Below are positions 24,784 through 33,648 of a stretch of DNA of 48,605 nt, piece by piece (positions within the stretch are counted from its first letter, which is position 1; every line of letters begins with the position of its first letter). The DNA lies in assembly GCA_947174945.1 (NCBI GenBank), contig CAMWKZ010000016.1:1-48605 (forward strand), in the 5' to 3' direction. This DNA comes from an uncultured Prevotellaceae bacterium (GTDB lineage: Bacteria > Bacteroidota > Bacteroidia > Bacteroidales > Bacteroidaceae). A model generated the notes under the pieces. The model was not told the origin of the DNA. It ran no database searches and saw only the letters and a list, made by a program, of their open reading frames with translations. A program made the translations under genes and the position numbers.

Positions 24784-25838
24784 AGAAGATTCTCTTTATC
24801 GACCGCGACGGTACCATCATCCGCGAACCTGCCGACGAGCAGATAGATTCGTTTGAGAAACTGCAGTTCGTGCCGCGCGCCATCAGTAGCCTTGCCTTCT
24901 TGCGACAGCATACGGACTACGTGTTCGTCATGGTCAGCAATCAGGACGGACTGGGTACAGCAGCCTTCCCTGAAGATACGTTCTGGCCTGTCCACAACTT
25001 TATCCTTGACACGCTGAAGGGCGAAGGCGTTGAGTTCGACGACATACTGATAGACCCTCACTTCCCTGAGGACAATGCTCCCACACGGAAACCGAACACT
25101 GGGCTGGTGGAGAAATACATGAATAACCCCGAATATGACATACAGCACAGCTACGTCATCGGCGACCGAGACACCGACCGCCAGTTTGCCCAGAACATCG
25201 GATGCGGTTTTCTTCAGATTGGCGACTGGGACAAGGCTACAGCCATAGCCTACGGTGGTGAGCGCACAGCCGAAGTCCGACGCGCCACCAAGGAGACGGA
25301 CATATATATCAAGGTAGACCTTGACGGCAACGGGCATTGCGACATTGAGACGGGACTGGGATTCTTCGACCACATGCTGGAGCAGATTGGCAAGCACGGA
25401 ATGCTTGACCTGACCGTCAAAGTGAAAGGCGACCTGCATGTAGACGAGCATCACACCATCGAGGACACGGCACTGGCGTTAGGCGAATGCCTACTCAAAG
25501 CATTAGGCGACAAGCGCGGCATTGAGCGCTATGGCTATGCGCTGCCTATGGACGACTGCCTTTGCTCCGTCTGTCTCGACTTCGGAGGCCGCCCCTGGCT
25601 GGTTTGGGACGCTGAGTTTCACCGCGAAAAGATAGGCGAGATGCCCACGGAAATGTTCCTGCACTTCTTTAAGAGCTTGAGCGATGCAGCCAAGATGAAC
25701 CTGAACATCAAGGCCGAAGGACAGAACGAACACCATAAGATAGAGGGTATCTTCAAGGCACTGGCACGTGCACTGAAGATGGCCGTCCGCCGCGATGTCT
25801 ACCACTACGAGTTGCCCTCTACCAAAGGAATGCTATAA
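24780..25838 (+). CDS. hisB: Bifunctional histidinol-phosphatase / imidazoleglycerol-phosphate dehydratase
   Basis: A 352-residue fusion that catalyses two steps of histidine synthesis. The N-terminal HAD phosphatase shows FIDRDGTI (nucleophile Asp8 and Asp10), and a VSNQDG segment. The C-terminal dehydratase from about residue 175 shows [16 protein letters not shown] and HHTIEDTA, its metal-binding histidines. Length and order are those of bifunctional HisB. It lies outside any his operon, between a membrane protein and a DNA ligase; start and stop overlap both neighbours. Confidence 0.96.
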   Translation: MKKILFIDRDGTIIREPADEQIDSFEKLQFVPRAISSLAFLRQHTDYVFVMVSNQDGLGTAAFPEDTFWPVHNFILDTLKGEGVEFDDILIDPHFPEDNAPTRKPNTGLVEKYMNNPEYDIQHSYVIGDRDTDRQFAQNIGCGFLQIGDWDKATAIAYGGERTAEVRRATKETDIYIKVDLDGNGHCDIETGLGFFDHMLEQIGKHGMLDLTVKVKGDLHVDEHHTIEDTALALGECLLKALGDKRGIERYGYALPMDDCLCSVCLDFGGRPWLVWDAEFHREKIGEMPTEMFLHFFKSLSDAAKMNLNIKAEGQNEHHKIEGIFKALARALKMAVRRDVYHYELPSTKGML

Positions 25839-27853
25839 TGACCGACGACAAGACACTAAGGATGCAGCAGCTCGTCCGCGAGTTGAACGAGGCCAGCGAT
25901 GCCTACTACAACGGGCACACGGAGCGCATGACCGACTACGAGTGGGATGCCCGCTTCGACGAACTGCGGCGACTGGAACAAGAGACGGGCACTACCCTGC
26001 CCGACTCGCCTACGCAACAGGTCAGCGAGGACAACATAACGGGTCAGAAGGAAGAACATGAGTTTGCTACCCTATCGCTCGCCAAGACAAAGCAGGTGCC
26101 AGAGCTCGTTAAATGGGCAGGGCAAAAGCCCATCTGGCTATCATGGAAGCTGGACGGCCTGACGTTAGTAGCCACCTACGACGGTGGACGACTGTCGAAG
26201 GTCGTTACGCGCGGCAATGGTCACACTGGCACGAATATCACTCATCTGGCAACGGCCATCAGCGGTATTCCTGCCACCATCCCCTCACTGGGGCACACCG
26301 TCATCCGTGGCGAGGCCGTCATCTCCTACGATGACTTCGACCGTTTCCTGATGGAGAGCGGTGCCGACTACGCTAACCCACGCAACTTAGCCTCGGGCTC
26401 GCTCACGCTGAAAGAGGTGGACGAGGTGCGCCAGCGCCACATCCAGTGGCTTCCCTTTACCTTAGTATATACAGAGGAGGCCATCAACAGCTGGGGCGAG
26501 CGCATGGACTGGCTCGACCGACAGGGCTTTACCACTGTTGAGCGACTGCTTTTGGCATCGCCCGATGAGGATGCCGTGGAAAAGGGCATTGCCACCTTTA
26601 CCGAGAAAGTCACTACGAAGCAGAACCCATTCCCCGTTGACGGACTGGTCATCTGCTACGACGATACCGCGTATGCCCAGACGGGCAGCGTCACCGGCCA
26701 TCATGCCACCCGTGCAGGACTGGCCTTCAAGTGGGAGGACGAAGCAGCCGAGACCACGCTCCGCGAAGTAGAGTGGTCGTGCGCCGCCAGCACTATCTCG
26801 CCCGTTGCCATCTTTGAGTCTGTCGAGCTGGAGGGCACTACCGTCAAGCGGGCCTCGCTCTGTAACATCAGCGAGTGCGAGCGATTGGGCATTGGTGCAG
26901 CGGGTACGCGATTGCAAGTCATTAAGGCCAACAAGATTATCCCCAAGGTGGTTCAGGTGGTAGAGCGCATAGGGACATTCACCGTGCCCGACCAGTGCCC
27001 CGTCTGCCACGCTGCCGCCACCGTCAAGGTCAGCGAGGCAAGTGGTACGAAGACACTGCACTGCACCAACGACGAGTGTCCCGCCAAGCAGCTGAAGAAG
27101 TTTGCCCGCTTCGTGTCCAAGGAGGGCATGAACATTGACGGCATTTCCGAGCAGACGCTTTCCAAGTTTATCAACCTCGGATGGGTCAGCGAGTATGCCG
27201 ACCTGTACGACCTGCGCAGTCACATCCGCGAGCTGGCTCAGATGGAGGGCTTTGGCGAGAAGTCGGCTTCAAACATCATGCGCAGCATCGACAAGTCGCG
27301 ACAAGTGGAGGCGCACCGACTGCTTTATGCGCTGAATATCCCACTCTGCGGGCTTGATGTCTGCAAGCGACTGCTGGCAGCCTATACACTCAGCGAACTC
27401 ATTAGCGAGGCCACCCGCCAGAGCGACGACCTCTTTGCCACTCAGACGGAACCGCAGGACGTGTTTGCCCACGTTGCAGGCATTGGGCCAGAGAAGTCGG
27501 CCCAGTTTGTGCGATGGTTCCGCGACGAGCACAACATGGCACGCTATCGCCGACTGCTGGAGCAAATCAACGTCACGCAGGCCGAACTAGCACCAAAAGG
27601 CAACCGCTGCGAGGGGCTGACATTTGTCATTACGGGCGATGTCAACCACTACAAGAACCGCTCGGAACTAAAGAACTACATCGAGTCGCAGGGCGGCAAG
27701 GTGGCTTCGGCAGTCAGCGGCTCCACGTCGTTCCTGATAAACAACGACGTGGCATCAACGTCCGGCAAGAACAAGAAGGCACTGGCGCTGGGCATCCCCA
27801 TCATTTCAGAAGACGAATTTATAACGAGATACCAACATGAAACAGAAACTTAA
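25838..27853 (+). CDS. Divergent NAD-dependent DNA ligase
   Basis: A 671-residue ligase with all LigA domains: Ia (about 1-70), adenylation with Lys104 in SWKLDG, OB fold, four-Cys zinc finger (CPVC ... CTNDEC), helix-hairpin-helix (MEGFGEKSASNIM) and a C-terminal BRCT (about 590-671). Several normally invariant motifs differ: TRGDG is TRGNG, MLSL is TLSL, and the OB segment near VIP reads KANKIIPKVV. It therefore looks like a specialised paralogue or a fast-evolving form rather than textbook LigA. Whether the genome has a second ligase cannot be seen. Its start overlaps hisB by one base, and its 3' end overlaps metY by 17. Confidence 0.9.
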   Translation: MTDDKTLRMQQLVRELNEASDAYYNGHTERMTDYEWDARFDELRRLEQETGTTLPDSPTQQVSEDNITGQKEEHEFATLSLAKTKQVPELVKWAGQKPIWLSWKLDGLTLVATYDGGRLSKVVTRGNGHTGTNITHLATAISGIPATIPSLGHTVIRGEAVISYDDFDRFLMESGADYANPRNLASGSLTLKEVDEVRQRHIQWLPFTLVYTEEAINSWGERMDWLDRQGFTTVERLLLASPDEDAVEKGIATFTEKVTTKQNPFPVDGLVICYDDTAYAQTGSVTGHHATRAGLAFKWEDEAAETTLREVEWSCAASTISPVAIFESVELEGTTVKRASLCNISECERLGIGAAGTRLQVIKANKIIPKVVQVVERIGTFTVPDQCPVCHAAATVKVSEASGTKTLHCTNDECPAKQLKKFARFVSKEGMNIDGISEQTLSKFINLGWVSEYADLYDLRSHIRELAQMEGFGEKSASNIMRSIDKSRQVEAHRLLYALNIPLCGLDVCKRLLAAYTLSELISEATRQSDDLFATQTEPQDVFAHVAGIGPEKSAQFVRWFRDEHNMARYRRLLEQINVTQAELAPKGNRCEGLTFVITGDVNHYKNRSELKNYIESQGGKVASAVSGSTSFLINNDVASTSGKNKKALALGIPIISEDEFITRYQHETET

Positions 27854-29123
27854 ACCCGCAACGCTCTGCGTGCAGGCAGGCTGGCAACCCAAGAACGGCG
27901 AGTCGCGCGTTCTGCCTATCATCCAGAGCACCACCTTCAAGTATGATAACACGGAGGAAATGGCCGACCTCTTCGACCTGAAGAAAGAGGGCTATTTCTA
28001 TACCCGACTGCAGAACCCCACCAACGATGCCGTGGCTCAGAAGATAGCCGCGCTGGAGGGCGGCGTGGGTGCCGTGCTCACCTCGTCAGGACAGGCAGCC
28101 AACTTCTACGCCGTGTTCAACATCTGCGAGGCGGGCGACCACATCGTCACCTCCAACGAGATATACGGCGGCACGTACAACCTGTTTGGCGTGACACTGA
28201 AGAAGCTGGGCATCGAATGTACCTTCGTATCGCAGGAGGCATCGGAGGAGGAAATCTCCGCAGCCTTCCGCCCCAACACCAAGGCACTGTTCGGCGAGAC
28301 CATATCGAACCCTGGCTGCCAGATTCTGGACATTGAGAAGTTTGCCCGCATCGCCCATCAGCACGGTGTACCCCTGATAGTGGACAACACCTTCCCCACT
28401 CCCATCAACTGCCGCCCCTTTGAATGGGGTGCTGACATCGTGACCCACTCTACCACCAAGTACATGGACGGCCATGCCACACAGGTGGGCGGCTGCGTTG
28501 TCGACAGCGGCAACTTCGACTGGGATGCCCATGCCGACAAGTTCCCCGGGCTGACGACACCTGATGAGTCGTACCACGGACTGACCTACACCAAGGCGTT
28601 TGGCAAGATGGCCTACACCACCAAGCTGGTGGCGCAGCTGATGCGCGACCTCGGCAGCATTCCTGCTCCGCAGAACTCGTTCCTGCTGAACATCGGTCTG
28701 GAGACGCTGCACCTGCGTGTGCCGCGCCACTGCGAGAATGCCCAGCGCGTGGCCGAGTTCCTTGCGCAGGACGAGCGCGTGGCATGGGTACACTATAGCG
28801 GACTGCCCACGGACAAGAACCACGCACTGGCGGAGAAGTATCTGCCCAACGGCTCATGCGGCGTCATAGCCTTCGGACTGAAGGGCGACCGCCAGACGGC
28901 CATCCAGTTTATGGACTCGCTGCGCATGATAGCCATCGTGACCCACGTGGCCGATGCCCGCACCTGCGTGCTTCACCCGGCATCGCACACCCATCGCCAG
29001 CTGAGCGACGAGCAGTTGCGCGAGGCCGGCGTGGCCCCCGACCTGATTCGTCTGAGCGTTGGCATTGAGGACTGCGGCGATATTCTCAGCGACATCCGTC
29101 AGGCTCTTGACAAGATAGGATGA
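27837..29123 (+). CDS. metY: O-acetylhomoserine sulfhydrylase
   Basis: A 428-residue PLP enzyme that makes homocysteine (or methionine) from O-acetylhomoserine and sulfide or a thiol. The PLP lysine is Lys208 in HSTTKYMDGH. The N-terminal IQSTTFKYDN, YTRLQNPTN and SSGQAANF segments are those of the MetY group. Length is normal. It overlaps the ligase gene by 17 bases and the next gene by four (ATGA). No SAM riboswitch or T-box precedes it; the start lies inside the ligase gene. Confidence 0.95.
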   Translation: MKQKLKPATLCVQAGWQPKNGESRVLPIIQSTTFKYDNTEEMADLFDLKKEGYFYTRLQNPTNDAVAQKIAALEGGVGAVLTSSGQAANFYAVFNICEAGDHIVTSNEIYGGTYNLFGVTLKKLGIECTFVSQEASEEEISAAFRPNTKALFGETISNPGCQILDIEKFARIAHQHGVPLIVDNTFPTPINCRPFEWGADIVTHSTTKYMDGHATQVGGCVVDSGNFDWDAHADKFPGLTTPDESYHGLTYTKAFGKMAYTTKLVAQLMRDLGSIPAPQNSFLLNIGLETLHLRVPRHCENAQRVAEFLAQDERVAWVHYSGLPTDKNHALAEKYLPNGSCGVIAFGLKGDRQTAIQFMDSLRMIAIVTHVADARTCVLHPASHTHRQLSDEQLREAGVAPDLIRLSVGIEDCGDILSDIRQALDKIG

Positions 29124-29587
29124 GCAACATCGTGATGCTCATGGTGCGGGCGGCACGCCCCAGTCGCACGGCTGACATGAAGGCGGTGGCCAAGCCTTTC
29201 TTCATTAAGAAAGGCTACGAGGCAATGACCTTCTTCGGCACTATCATCACCCACACGGTTCAGGAGGCCGAGGCGTTCAACCGGCGCTTCGGCCCGCTGA
29301 AGCATCACGAGCTCATACACCTCTATCAGGCTCGCAGCACCCACGACTCGTGGCTGTGCTTCTATGTGCTCTACGGCTGGTACTGGCTTGGTGCCTGCCG
29401 CTATGGTCGCAGGTTGCGCAATGCGGGCTACCTGCTGAACCCTTTTGAGATGGAGGCTTACGCCCACATGGACGACCTCAACTACCTAAAAGACAAGCAT
29501 AGCGGCACCACTGGGTGGCGCCGCTATGCTAAGATGTCGCTGGACGAGCGGTTGCAGGCTTACTTGGCACGGAATGCCTCGGCCTGA
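29120..29587 (+). CDS. Small HExxH protein of unknown function
   Basis: A 155-residue protein with HELIH at residues 63-67 followed by a hydrophobic stretch ([14 protein letters not shown]) and the segment NPFEMEAY (107-114), whose Glu could be the third zinc ligand of a gluzincin-type peptidase. The fold is far smaller than usual secreted peptidases and no signal peptide is present. It is coupled to metY by ATGA and its last 28 bases overlap the 3' end of the convergent trpS. I know no characterised member; peptidase activity is inferred from the motif alone. Confidence 0.65.
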   Translation: MSNIVMLMVRAARPSRTADMKAVAKPFFIKKGYEAMTFFGTIITHTVQEAEAFNRRFGPLKHHELIHLYQARSTHDSWLCFYVLYGWYWLGACRYGRRLRNAGYLLNPFEMEAYAHMDDLNYLKDKHSGTTGWRRYAKMSLDERLQAYLARNASA

Positions 29588-30651
29588 GAGCGTATCAGCT
29601 CGGCATCGTCGAAGTAGTTGATGCGCATGGCCTCGCGCACCTCGCTCATGGTCTGTGCTGCCGTCTCGCGAGCGCGCTCTGTTCCCTTGCGCAGTATATT
29701 GTAGATTTCGGGAATGTCCTGTTCGAACTCATGGCGACGCTGGCGCATAGGCTCGAGAAACTCGTTCAGTATCTGGTTCAGCAGCTTCTTGCACTTCATG
29801 TCACCCAGTCCGCCACGGCGGTAGTGGTCTTTCAGCTCGTCCAAGTTCTGGTATTCGGGCAGATACTTGGCGAAGTGGTCGTCGCACGAGAAGGCATCGA
29901 GATAGGTGAACACGGCGTTGCCCTCGACGTGGCCTGGGTCGTTCAGGTTGACGTGCTCGGGGTCGGTGTACATCGAGCGCACCTTCTGCCATACGGTGTC
30001 AGCATCGTCGGAGAGGTAGATGCAGTTGCCGAGCGACTTCGACATCTTCTCCTTGCCGTCCGTTCCGGGCAGTCGGCGGGCTGTGGCGTTCTCGGGCAGC
30101 ATGATGTTAGGCTCCACCAGCACGGGGGCATATACCTGATTGAATCGGCGCACGAGTTCGCGCGTCACCTCGAGCATGGGCTCCTGGTCTTCACCGGCAG
30201 GCACGGTAGTGGCTTTGAACAGCGTGATGTCGGCTGCCTGACTGACGGGGTAGCAGAAGAAGCCAAGGGGTATGCTCTCGCCCTCGAAGCCGCGCATCTT
30301 CACCTCCGTCTTCACCGTCGGGTTGCGCTGTACGCGGCTGACCGATATGAGGTTCATCAGATAGGTGGTCAGTTCGGCCAACTCGGGTATCTGGCTCTGG
30401 ATAAAGAGCGTACACTTCTCAGGGTTGAGACCTGCCGAGAGGTAGTCGAGCGCCACGTTGACGATGCTCTGGCGTATCTTCTCAGGGTTGTCGGCATTGT
30501 CGGTCAGTGCCTGCACGTCGGCCATGAAAACGAACATCTTGTCATAGTCGCCAGCCTCCTGCAGCTCTACGCGACGGCGCAGCGAGCCGATGTAGTGGCC
30601 CAGATGCAGCTTGCCTGTGGGACGGTCGCCCGTCAGTATTATCTTTCCCAT
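29560..30651 (-). CDS. trpS: Tryptophanyl-tRNA synthetase
   Basis: A 363-residue class I tRNA synthetase that charges tRNA-Trp. The HIGH motif appears as [10 protein letters not shown] (14-23) and the KMSKS motif as [10 protein letters not shown]. The N-terminal [13 protein letters not shown] and the C-terminal anticodon-binding helices are typical. It has its own perfect promoter and converges on the HExxH gene with a 28-base overlap. Confidence 0.97.
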   Translation of the reverse strand: MGKIILTGDRPTGKLHLGHYIGSLRRRVELQEAGDYDKMFVFMADVQALTDNADNPEKIRQSIVNVALDYLSAGLNPEKCTLFIQSQIPELAELTTYLMNLISVSRVQRNPTVKTEVKMRGFEGESIPLGFFCYPVSQAADITLFKATTVPAGEDQEPMLEVTRELVRRFNQVYAPVLVEPNIMLPENATARRLPGTDGKEKMSKSLGNCIYLSDDADTVWQKVRSMYTDPEHVNLNDPGHVEGNAVFTYLDAFSCDDHFAKYLPEYQNLDELKDHYRRGGLGDMKCKKLLNQILNEFLEPMRQRRHEFEQDIPEIYNILRKGTERARETAAQTMSEVREAMRINYFDDAELIRSQAEAFRAK

Positions 30652-30689
30652 TATTCTTTCTTTTGTTATTCAGTTCTTAAAACTGGCTG

Positions 30690-30721
30690 CAAAATTACGA
30701 AATAATCATGAAACAGCCAAA
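30690..30721 (-). promoter_or_regulatory. Promoter of trpS
   Basis: On the minus strand TTTG (30721-30718), 20 bases, TAATTTTG (30697-30690), 38 bases before the ATG. Confidence 0.75.
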
Positions 30722-30758
30722 CATTAACCAACAAAACAAATGGGGGCAACGCAGGGGG

Positions 30759-30890
30759 CACATCGTGCGGACACGGTCGGCACACGATGCGGACGTGCTC
30801 GGCACATGATGCGGACGCGGTCGGCACATGGTGCGGACGCGGTCGGCGCATGGTGCGGATGCGGTCGGCGCATGGCGTAACCCTTGTCGG
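30759..30890. repeat. Array C: six 22-bp GC-rich units
   Basis: Six contiguous 22-base units start at 30759, 30781, 30803, 30825, 30847 and 30869. The consensus begins CACATGGTGCGGAC and ends GCGGTCGG; the first five differ from each other by only a few bases, the sixth is decayed but keeps TCGG at its end. A GAC-N3-GTC dyad lies in the better units. The array is far more GC-rich than the AT-rich promoter regions on both sides. It is closely related to units of array B. Confidence 0.88.
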
Positions 30891-30913
30891 CAGTGCGCAA
30901 AAGTGCGCAAAGT

Positions 30914-30943
30914 AGGGTTTGCACACTTTTGCAAACCCTTTTT
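30914..30943 (+). terminator. Plus-strand terminator after array C
   Basis: AGGGTTTGC (30914-30922) and GCAAACCCT (30931-30939) form a perfect 9-bp stem with an 8-base loop and a T-tract. No plus-strand gene ends upstream of it; only array C and the 5' region of trpS lie there. Confidence 0.75.
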
Positions 30944-30975
30944 CTTGTACGCTCCAGATATTTTTCGTACCTTTG
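30944..30975 (+). promoter_or_regulatory. Promoter of the HTH-NfeD-SPFH genes
   Basis: CTTG (30944-30947), 20 bases, TACCTTTG (30968-30975), 46 bases before the ATG. It starts at the end of the terminator T-tract. Confidence 0.7.
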
Positions 30976-31021
30976 CGATAGAAATAAGTCGTAAACTGCA
31001 AATCGTCAAAAAACAAGTGAT

Positions 31022-31531
31022 ATGGTACTGACCGACCGCGAACTCTTCCTGCTCATCATCTGCACCGTGTTCTACGTCACCTTATTTATAATGGTGCTAC
31101 AGTGGAACCGCCGCAAGCTGCAACTGCTGCAGAGCCGACTGGACAACATACACGCCATGCAGAAGCTCGCCGTCATCGAGCAGCGCACCACCGATACGAC
31201 GTCGCTCTTTGCCACGGACATATACCACCGCGTGAAGCAATGTCTGGACGAGGGACGGAGCCTGCAGCCCGGCGAATGGCACGAACTGGCGGAAGCCGTG
31301 AACGCCACTTATGCGGGATTTACCGACAAGCTCTACAGCCTCTACCGCATGAGCGAGCAAGACTTGCACGTCAGTCTGCTCATCAAGATTAGGTTGCAAC
31401 CGAAGGACATCGCCACGCTGACCGCCCACTCAAAGGAAAGCGTGTCGTCCACGCGCAGCAGGCTCTATCAAAAAGTGTTCGGACAGAAAGGCTCGACACG
31501 CGACTGGGACGACTTTATACTATCCATATAA
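31022..31531 (+). CDS. Membrane-anchored protein with C-terminal LuxR-like HTH
   Basis: A 169-residue protein: one membrane helix (about residues 8-27), a Gln/Leu-rich coiled coil (28-50), a helical middle, and a C-terminal segment (about 105-169) with LLIKIRLQPKDIATLTAHSKESVSSTRSRLYQKVFG. This C-terminus is the helix-turn-helix that ends several large membrane-bound TPR regulators of Bacteroidetes, here on its own. It may bind DNA while anchored to the membrane. NfeD and SPFH genes follow in the same direction. Confidence 0.7.
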   Translation: MVLTDRELFLLIICTVFYVTLFIMVLQWNRRKLQLLQSRLDNIHAMQKLAVIEQRTTDTTSLFATDIYHRVKQCLDEGRSLQPGEWHELAEAVNATYAGFTDKLYSLYRMSEQDLHVSLLIKIRLQPKDIATLTAHSKESVSSTRSRLYQKVFGQKGSTRDWDDFILSI

Positions 31532-31551
31532 TAATTAACAACGTATTGCGT

Positions 31552-31998
31552 ATGATTGAATACTTCTTAGCAAACACATGGCAAGTATGGGCCATCATAG
31601 CCGTACTGTGCCTCATCATGGAACTTACGTCGGGCGACTTCTTTATCATCTGCCTGTCCATCGGAGCACTCGGGGCAGCCGTCGTTGCCAGCCTGCTGGG
31701 CAACAGCTTCTATCTGCAACTACTTAGCTTCATCATCGTGTCGCTCGTGGCACTGCTATATGTGCGGCCAGCCGCCAAGCGGTGGCTACACAAGGGCGAG
31801 GACAAGCGCGTGAGCAATGCCGACGCACTGCTGGGGCGCACAGGCCGCGTGACCGAGGACATCAAGGCGGGCAACAACGGCTACGTGCAGATTGACGGCG
31901 ACCAGTGGCGGGCCGTCAGCTCACAGGACATTGCCGCAGGCACCACCGTGCGCGTCGTCGACCGCAACAGCACCATCATCACCGTGGAAACTCTTTAA
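31552..31998 (+). CDS. NfeD-like membrane protein
   Basis: A 148-residue protein of the short NfeD group: two or three membrane helices (about residues 11-30 and 46-67) followed by a C-terminal OB-fold domain (ALLGRTGRVTEDIKAG ... GYVQIDGDQWRAVS). The ATG at 31552 is preferred to the in-frame TTG six bases earlier. Short NfeD proteins usually pair with SPFH proteins in membrane microdomains, and an SPFH gene lies 665 bases downstream, with DUF975 between them. Confidence 0.9.
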   Translation: MIEYFLANTWQVWAIIAVLCLIMELTSGDFFIICLSIGALGAAVVASLLGNSFYLQLLSFIIVSLVALLYVRPAAKRWLHKGEDKRVSNADALLGRTGRVTEDIKAGNNGYVQIDGDQWRAVSSQDIAAGTTVRVVDRNSTIITVETL

Positions 31999-32018
31999 CC
32001 AAATAAACAAAAAGCATT

Positions 32019-32630
32019 ATGAAAACTAACTCTGAGTACAAAAACATGGCCCTGCAGTCGCTGGAGGGCAACTGGGCAAAGGCCGCGCTGGCTTCGTTGA
32101 TTACCTTTATCGTTATGGAAGCCATCGGCTCGGGCCCGTCTTTCTTCATGCAACCTACCCCCCCCAGCCTGATATGGCAGGGCCTCGTCCCCATCCTGTT
32201 ACTGCCTATCTCATGGGGACTTATGGTATTCTTCCTACGCATTGTACGCCGAGAAGACCCTGCCTACAGCAGGCTCTTCGACGGTTTCCATCAGTACGGT
32301 CGCATTCTCTGGGCTGAACTGCTGAAGGGCATCTACGTCTTTCTATGGACGCTGCTGCTCGTCATCCCCGGCATCATCAAGACTTATTCATACGCCATGA
32401 CCGAGTTTATCCTGCAGGACAACCCCGACATGAACGGCGAGCAGGCCATCTGCGAGAGTATGCGAATGATGCAGGGACACAAGATGCAGCTCTTCCTGCT
32501 CGACCTTAGCATGATTGGCTGGTTCATCCTCTCCTGTCTCACGGCGGGCATCGGCTTCCTGTTCCTCGTTCCCTATGTCTATTCGGCACACGCCCACTTC
32601 TATGAGGAGCTGAAGGAACAACAATTCTAA
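32019..32630 (+). CDS. DUF975 membrane protein
   Basis: A 203-residue membrane protein with four to five helices. DUF975 features are the N-terminal ALQSLEGNWAKAALASLI, the R(L)FDGFHQYGRILWAEL segment and the core LVIPGIIKTYSYAMTEFILQDNPDM. Function unknown. A run of eight C (32158-32165) lies in codons 46-49. It separates NfeD from SPFH and probably shares their transcript. Confidence 0.85.
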   Translation: MKTNSEYKNMALQSLEGNWAKAALASLITFIVMEAIGSGPSFFMQPTPPSLIWQGLVPILLLPISWGLMVFFLRIVRREDPAYSRLFDGFHQYGRILWAELLKGIYVFLWTLLLVIPGIIKTYSYAMTEFILQDNPDMNGEQAICESMRMMQGHKMQLFLLDLSMIGWFILSCLTAGIGFLFLVPYVYSAHAHFYEELKEQQF

Positions 32631-32663
32631 AGCATTCAAATCATTAAATTACAGATTACAACT

Positions 32664-33617
32664 ATGGACATTATGAGTTACGTACTGATTACCATCGTCG
32701 TGCTGGTGGTTATCTTCGCCAAGATGGCACTGGTGATTATCCCACAGTCGGAAACCAAGATTATCGAGCGTCTCGGACGCTACTATGCCACGCTGAACCC
32801 GGGCATCAACATCATCATCCCCTTCATCGACCGCGCTAAGGACATCGTAGTGCTGAACCGGGGCCGCTATGCCTACTCTAACTCCATCGACCTGCGCGAA
32901 CAAGTCTACGACTTTCCCTCGCAGAACGTGATTACGAAGGACAACATACAGATGGAAATCAACGCCCTGTTGTACTTTCAGATTGTCGACCCGTTCAAGG
33001 CGGTGTATGAAATATCCAACCTGCCCAACGCCATCGAGAAGCTGACGCAGACCACACTGCGTAACATCATCGGTGAGCTGGAGCTGGACGAGACACTGAC
33101 CTCGCGCGACACCATCAACACCAAGCTGCGTGCCGTGCTGGACGATGCCACCGACAAGTGGGGCGTAAAGGTCAACCGAGTAGAGCTGCAGGACATCGTG
33201 CCACCCGCAACGGTGCTCAACGCGATGGAGAAGCAGATGCAGGCCGAGCGTAACAAGCGCGCCCAGATTCTGACCTCGGAGGGTGAGAAGGCTGCCGAGA
33301 TTCTGGCATCTGAGGGTGAGAAGACGGCTATCGTCAACAAGGCCGAGGCTGCCAAGCAGCAAGCCATCCTGCACGCCGAGGGTGAGGCTCAGGCTCGCAT
33401 CCGCAAGGCCGAGGCCGAGGCCAAGGCCATCGAACTGATTACCGAGGCCGTGGGCAAGTCGACCAACCCTGCCAACTACCTGCTGGCACAGAAGTACATA
33501 CAGATGATGCAGGAACTGGCACAGGGCGACAAGACCAAGACAGTCTACCTGCCCTACGAGGCCAGCAACCTCTTAGGCTCGATAGGAGGCATCAAGGAAC
33601 TGTTCAAGGGAGAATAA
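32664..33617 (+). CDS. SPFH/Band 7 (stomatin-like) membrane protein
   Basis: A 317-residue protein with one N-terminal membrane helix (about 5-27), the SPFH domain (VIIPQSETKIIERLGRYY ... VELQDIVPP, about 28-190) and a long Ala/Glu/Lys-rich coiled coil (about 192-262). It should assemble into large membrane rings that organise lipid domains or chaperone proteases. Close in form to QmcA/stomatin. Last gene of the run and followed by a strong terminator. Confidence 0.94.
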   Translation: MDIMSYVLITIVVLVVIFAKMALVIIPQSETKIIERLGRYYATLNPGINIIIPFIDRAKDIVVLNRGRYAYSNSIDLREQVYDFPSQNVITKDNIQMEINALLYFQIVDPFKAVYEISNLPNAIEKLTQTTLRNIIGELELDETLTSRDTINTKLRAVLDDATDKWGVKVNRVELQDIVPPATVLNAMEKQMQAERNKRAQILTSEGEKAAEILASEGEKTAIVNKAEAAKQQAILHAEGEAQARIRKAEAEAKAIELITEAVGKSTNPANYLLAQKYIQMMQELAQGDKTKTVYLPYEASNLLGSIGGIKELFKGE

Positions 33618-33648
33618 AAAAAAGAGGCTCAGGCCTCTTTTTTTTATT
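33616..33648. terminator. Bidirectional terminator between the SPFH and kinase genes
   Basis: AAAGAGGC (33621-33628) pairs with GCCTCTTT (33633-33640), loop TCAG, with A-rich and T-rich flanks on both sides, serving two convergent genes. Confidence 0.9.

Noticed and set aside
30666..31016. Minus-strand frames of 66-116 residues with His/Pro/Arg repeats
   Set aside because: They are array C read in three frames; a 22-bp unit is not a codon multiple, and the frames cross the trpS promoter and a terminator.
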